The notes under the pieces: model-generated | The model's database searches: none | What the model was told of the DNA's origin: nothing | What the model saw: only the letters and a program-made list of their open reading frames with translations | Translations under genes and position numbers: made by a program | Source of the DNA: Nitrosomonas communis | GTDB taxonomy: Bacteria > Pseudomonadota > Gammaproteobacteria > Burkholderiales > Nitrosomonadaceae | Assembly: GCF_900114745.1 (NCBI RefSeq) | Contig: NZ_FOUB01000014.1 | Coordinates: 1 to 64,000 of the forward strand | Direction of reading: 5' to 3' | DNA length: 64,000 nt | Part shown: one piece after another, positions 62,639 to 64,000 of the stretch | How the letters are laid out: the number at the start of each line of letters is the position of its first letter | How positions within the stretch are numbered: position 1 is the first letter of the stretch

Positions 62639-63885
62639 CTTGTTTGTACCTCATCGATTTGTTCTTCCATCTCGATCACGTTCAAGGCACGCAACACGGC
62701 GTTCGCAATCGGCTGATTGCGCGCAGAAAGGTTTTTGATGGTGGAGGATCCGGAAGAATACAGATCAAAGCTGAAGTGCTGCGGTTTGTTTGCTGTGGTC
62801 GTAGTGATATAGACGATGATGCTGGCTCCATCCAAGTGATACTCTGCCTCAAAAGCCTGATTTGTTTTAAATGTTTGCAGCGCTAGTCGCACGGCATCAG
62901 CATGTTCTTTGCTTGAGTCAGCTTCGACTTGATAACTCACACCAGCCATTCCAACTGGACAAAAGCGGGCACGACGCAGCCGCACTTTTTCAACGCCATA
63001 CCTTGACCAGTCCTCAAACGGCTGCATCAATCCATCGAGCAATGCATTCAATTTGTAACGCTTCTTCTCGATGGCTTCAGGGGTGATTGGATTCTCGACT
63101 ACGTGCTTGCCAAATAGTTCGAGCACGGCGGTGTGGTTTTTAGCACCCCCTTTGACCACGGTTTCGACTATGCCAGAACCTGGGTGATAAACCAACGCTG
63201 TTTCTAAAGCAATGCGAGTAGTGATGCGCTTAAATTGGTTGTCAGCGAATTGCGCCATAGCCGTCACCGGCCCTTCCACATAGATGGTCAGCTGAATACT
63301 GCCATCCATCGCGCGTTGACTCAACTCGATGTGGGTACTTTTCCCTGCGCCTACTTTCTTGTAAAGCTTGGCTACTTCCTGGCAGAAGGCTTCCAATTTT
63401 TCGCGATCACGGCTAAGACTGAGTCCCGGTTGGATTCGGTGCTTTTTCCAATATTTGCCATTGGCTTTCGCCTGAAACGCGAGGTGCAACTCGGTATCGC
63501 GGAAGATCTTGTCTCTGAATGCGAGCATCCATAGCGCTGTTTCGCGATCATCACGCGTGGCAAAGGCTTGTTCGACGAGCGCATCGCCCTGGCACGCCAA
63601 TTGAAACTCTTTGATCGCAAGCTCATGGGACATCTTATGCGCCCGCTGGAGATCGTCATACCACAGGCCTATATGGTACTCGACTATTCCGCGCTCTTCC
63701 GACAACAGGTGTGGCAGAGAGGCATGGAGCGCATCGATGGCATCCGCCAGGGCCGTTGGCAACGTATCAGCCGGTTGCTCCCAATCGATGTCTAAATTCG
63801 CATTGAGCACATGCGCTTCAGTGAATTCGCGCAAGGTCGGCATGGAAATATGCCGCAGGAAATGGCGTGGATTGAAGACTTTCAT
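62635..63885 (-). CDS. 416-residue protein, unknown, first gene after S24 repressor
   Basis: 416 residues, no signal or membrane segment. The N-terminal helical part (S-M-P-T-L-R-E-F-T-E-A-H) is followed by alpha/beta segments with repeated charged strands (H-I-E-L-S-Q-R-A-M, G-S-I-Q-L-T-I-Y-V-E-G) and a second similar set near 320-385. ATG 63885 follows AAGGAG and is 8 nt after the repressor stop. No family recognised; it is coupled to the 321-residue partner. Confidence 0.65.
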   Translation of the reverse strand: MKVFNPRHFLRHISMPTLREFTEAHVLNANLDIDWEQPADTLPTALADAIDALHASLPHLLSEERGIVEYHIGLWYDDLQRAHKMSHELAIKEFQLACQGDALVEQAFATRDDRETALWMLAFRDKIFRDTELHLAFQAKANGKYWKKHRIQPGLSLSRDREKLEAFCQEVAKLYKKVGAGKSTHIELSQRAMDGSIQLTIYVEGPVTAMAQFADNQFKRITTRIALETALVYHPGSGIVETVVKGGAKNHTAVLELFGKHVVENPITPEAIEKKRYKLNALLDGLMQPFEDWSRYGVEKVRLRRARFCPVGMAGVSYQVEADSSKEHADAVRLALQTFKTNQAFEAEYHLDGASIIVYITTTTANKPQHFSFDLYSSGSSTIKNLSARNQPIANAVLRALNVIEMEEQIDEVQTR

Positions 63886-63893
63886 TTTTCTCC

Positions 63894-64000
63894 TTATGGA
63901 TATTTACGTACCAGGCCGACCACGACACCAAATATCTCCAGTTTTCCTTGTGGCCGAATGATGGGGTAGTGTGGATTGGCGGGAATAAGATGGAATCCTT
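63894..64000 (-). CDS. S24 (LexA/CI-like) repressor, C-terminal part
   Basis: The visible 34 codons end in a pattern diagnostic of S24 peptidases: H-L-I-P-A-N-P-H-Y-P-I-I, then L-E-I-F-G-V-V-V-G-L-V-R-K-Y-P and TAA. The rest of the gene lies beyond the window. It is probably a self-cleaving repressor that would link the following two genes to the SOS response. Only the C-terminus is seen, so the DNA-binding part is unknown. Confidence 0.85.
   Translation of the reverse strand, partial: GFHLIPANPHYPIIRPQGKLEIFGVVVGLVRKYP

Noticed and set aside
1-64000. CRISPR arrays, rRNA or tRNA genes
   Set aside because: No regularly spaced repeats, no rRNA-like sequence and no cloverleaf were found by eye on either strand. 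A covariance search would be needed to exclude a tRNA fully.

Overview
The window looks like a betaproteobacterial chromosome. The exopolysaccharide genes, the many decayed insertion sequences and the gene-cassette remnants suggest a Nitrosomonas-like ammonia oxidiser, but no marker gene proves this. A low-GC host region (1 to about 22.3 kb) is followed by a GC-richer, lambda-like siphoprophage (about 22.5 to 58.5 kb, nearly all on the minus strand), then a patch of integron-type gene cassettes and a minus-strand three-gene operon headed by an S24 (LexA/CI-like) repressor that runs off the window.

Host part: a decayed umuDC (truncated umuD; umuC with one frameshift and one stop), a fragment of a CorC/HlyC transporter protein, and a two-gene operon of exported proteins, one with a caspase/gingipain-like His-Gly and Asp-Ala-Ser-Cys pair. 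About 4 kb of insertion-sequence graveyard follows (IS481, IS3 and IS982 remnants; the IS982 copy keeps its 18-bp ends and 4-bp target duplication). From 9.3 to 21.3 kb lies an exopolysaccharide locus: a candidate sigma-54 promoter, two tandem DUF2334 deacetylase-like proteins, WecB (UDP-GlcNAc 2-epimerase), an NfrB-like membrane glycosyltransferase with a C-terminal MshEN cyclic-di-GMP domain, an NfrA-like outer-membrane TPR/barrel protein and a DUF4434 hydrolase-like protein. In E. coli NfrA, NfrB and WecB make the N4 phage receptor glycan; here two putative deacetylases are added.

Prophage: reading the minus strand from 58.5 kb down come an AlpA-like regulator with four repeated sites upstream, recombination and replication genes (AAA ATPase, ssDNA-binding-like protein, Cas4-like nuclease, TOPRIM/SF3 primase-helicase, RuvC-like resolvase), a ParB-methyltransferase, HU, small and large terminase, gpW, portal, S49 protease, gpD, major capsid, tail genes with a probable G/GT frameshift, tape measure, tail hub, adhesin-like tail-tip proteins, then endolysin and holin. 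Cargo interrupts it: a BrnT toxin with an XRE antitoxin on the opposite strand, and a 2.2-kb IS5/IS1031-type unit carrying a complete GGDEF diguanylate cyclase. No integrase is visible, so the prophage ends are not fixed.

Right edge: three attC-like sites follow an N-formylglutamate amidohydrolase-like gene, a broken gene and a HEPN plus zinc-finger gene, an array with no integron integrase in view. The final operon (S24 repressor, 416-aa and 321-aa proteins of unknown function) is the most gene-like unexplained system in the window.
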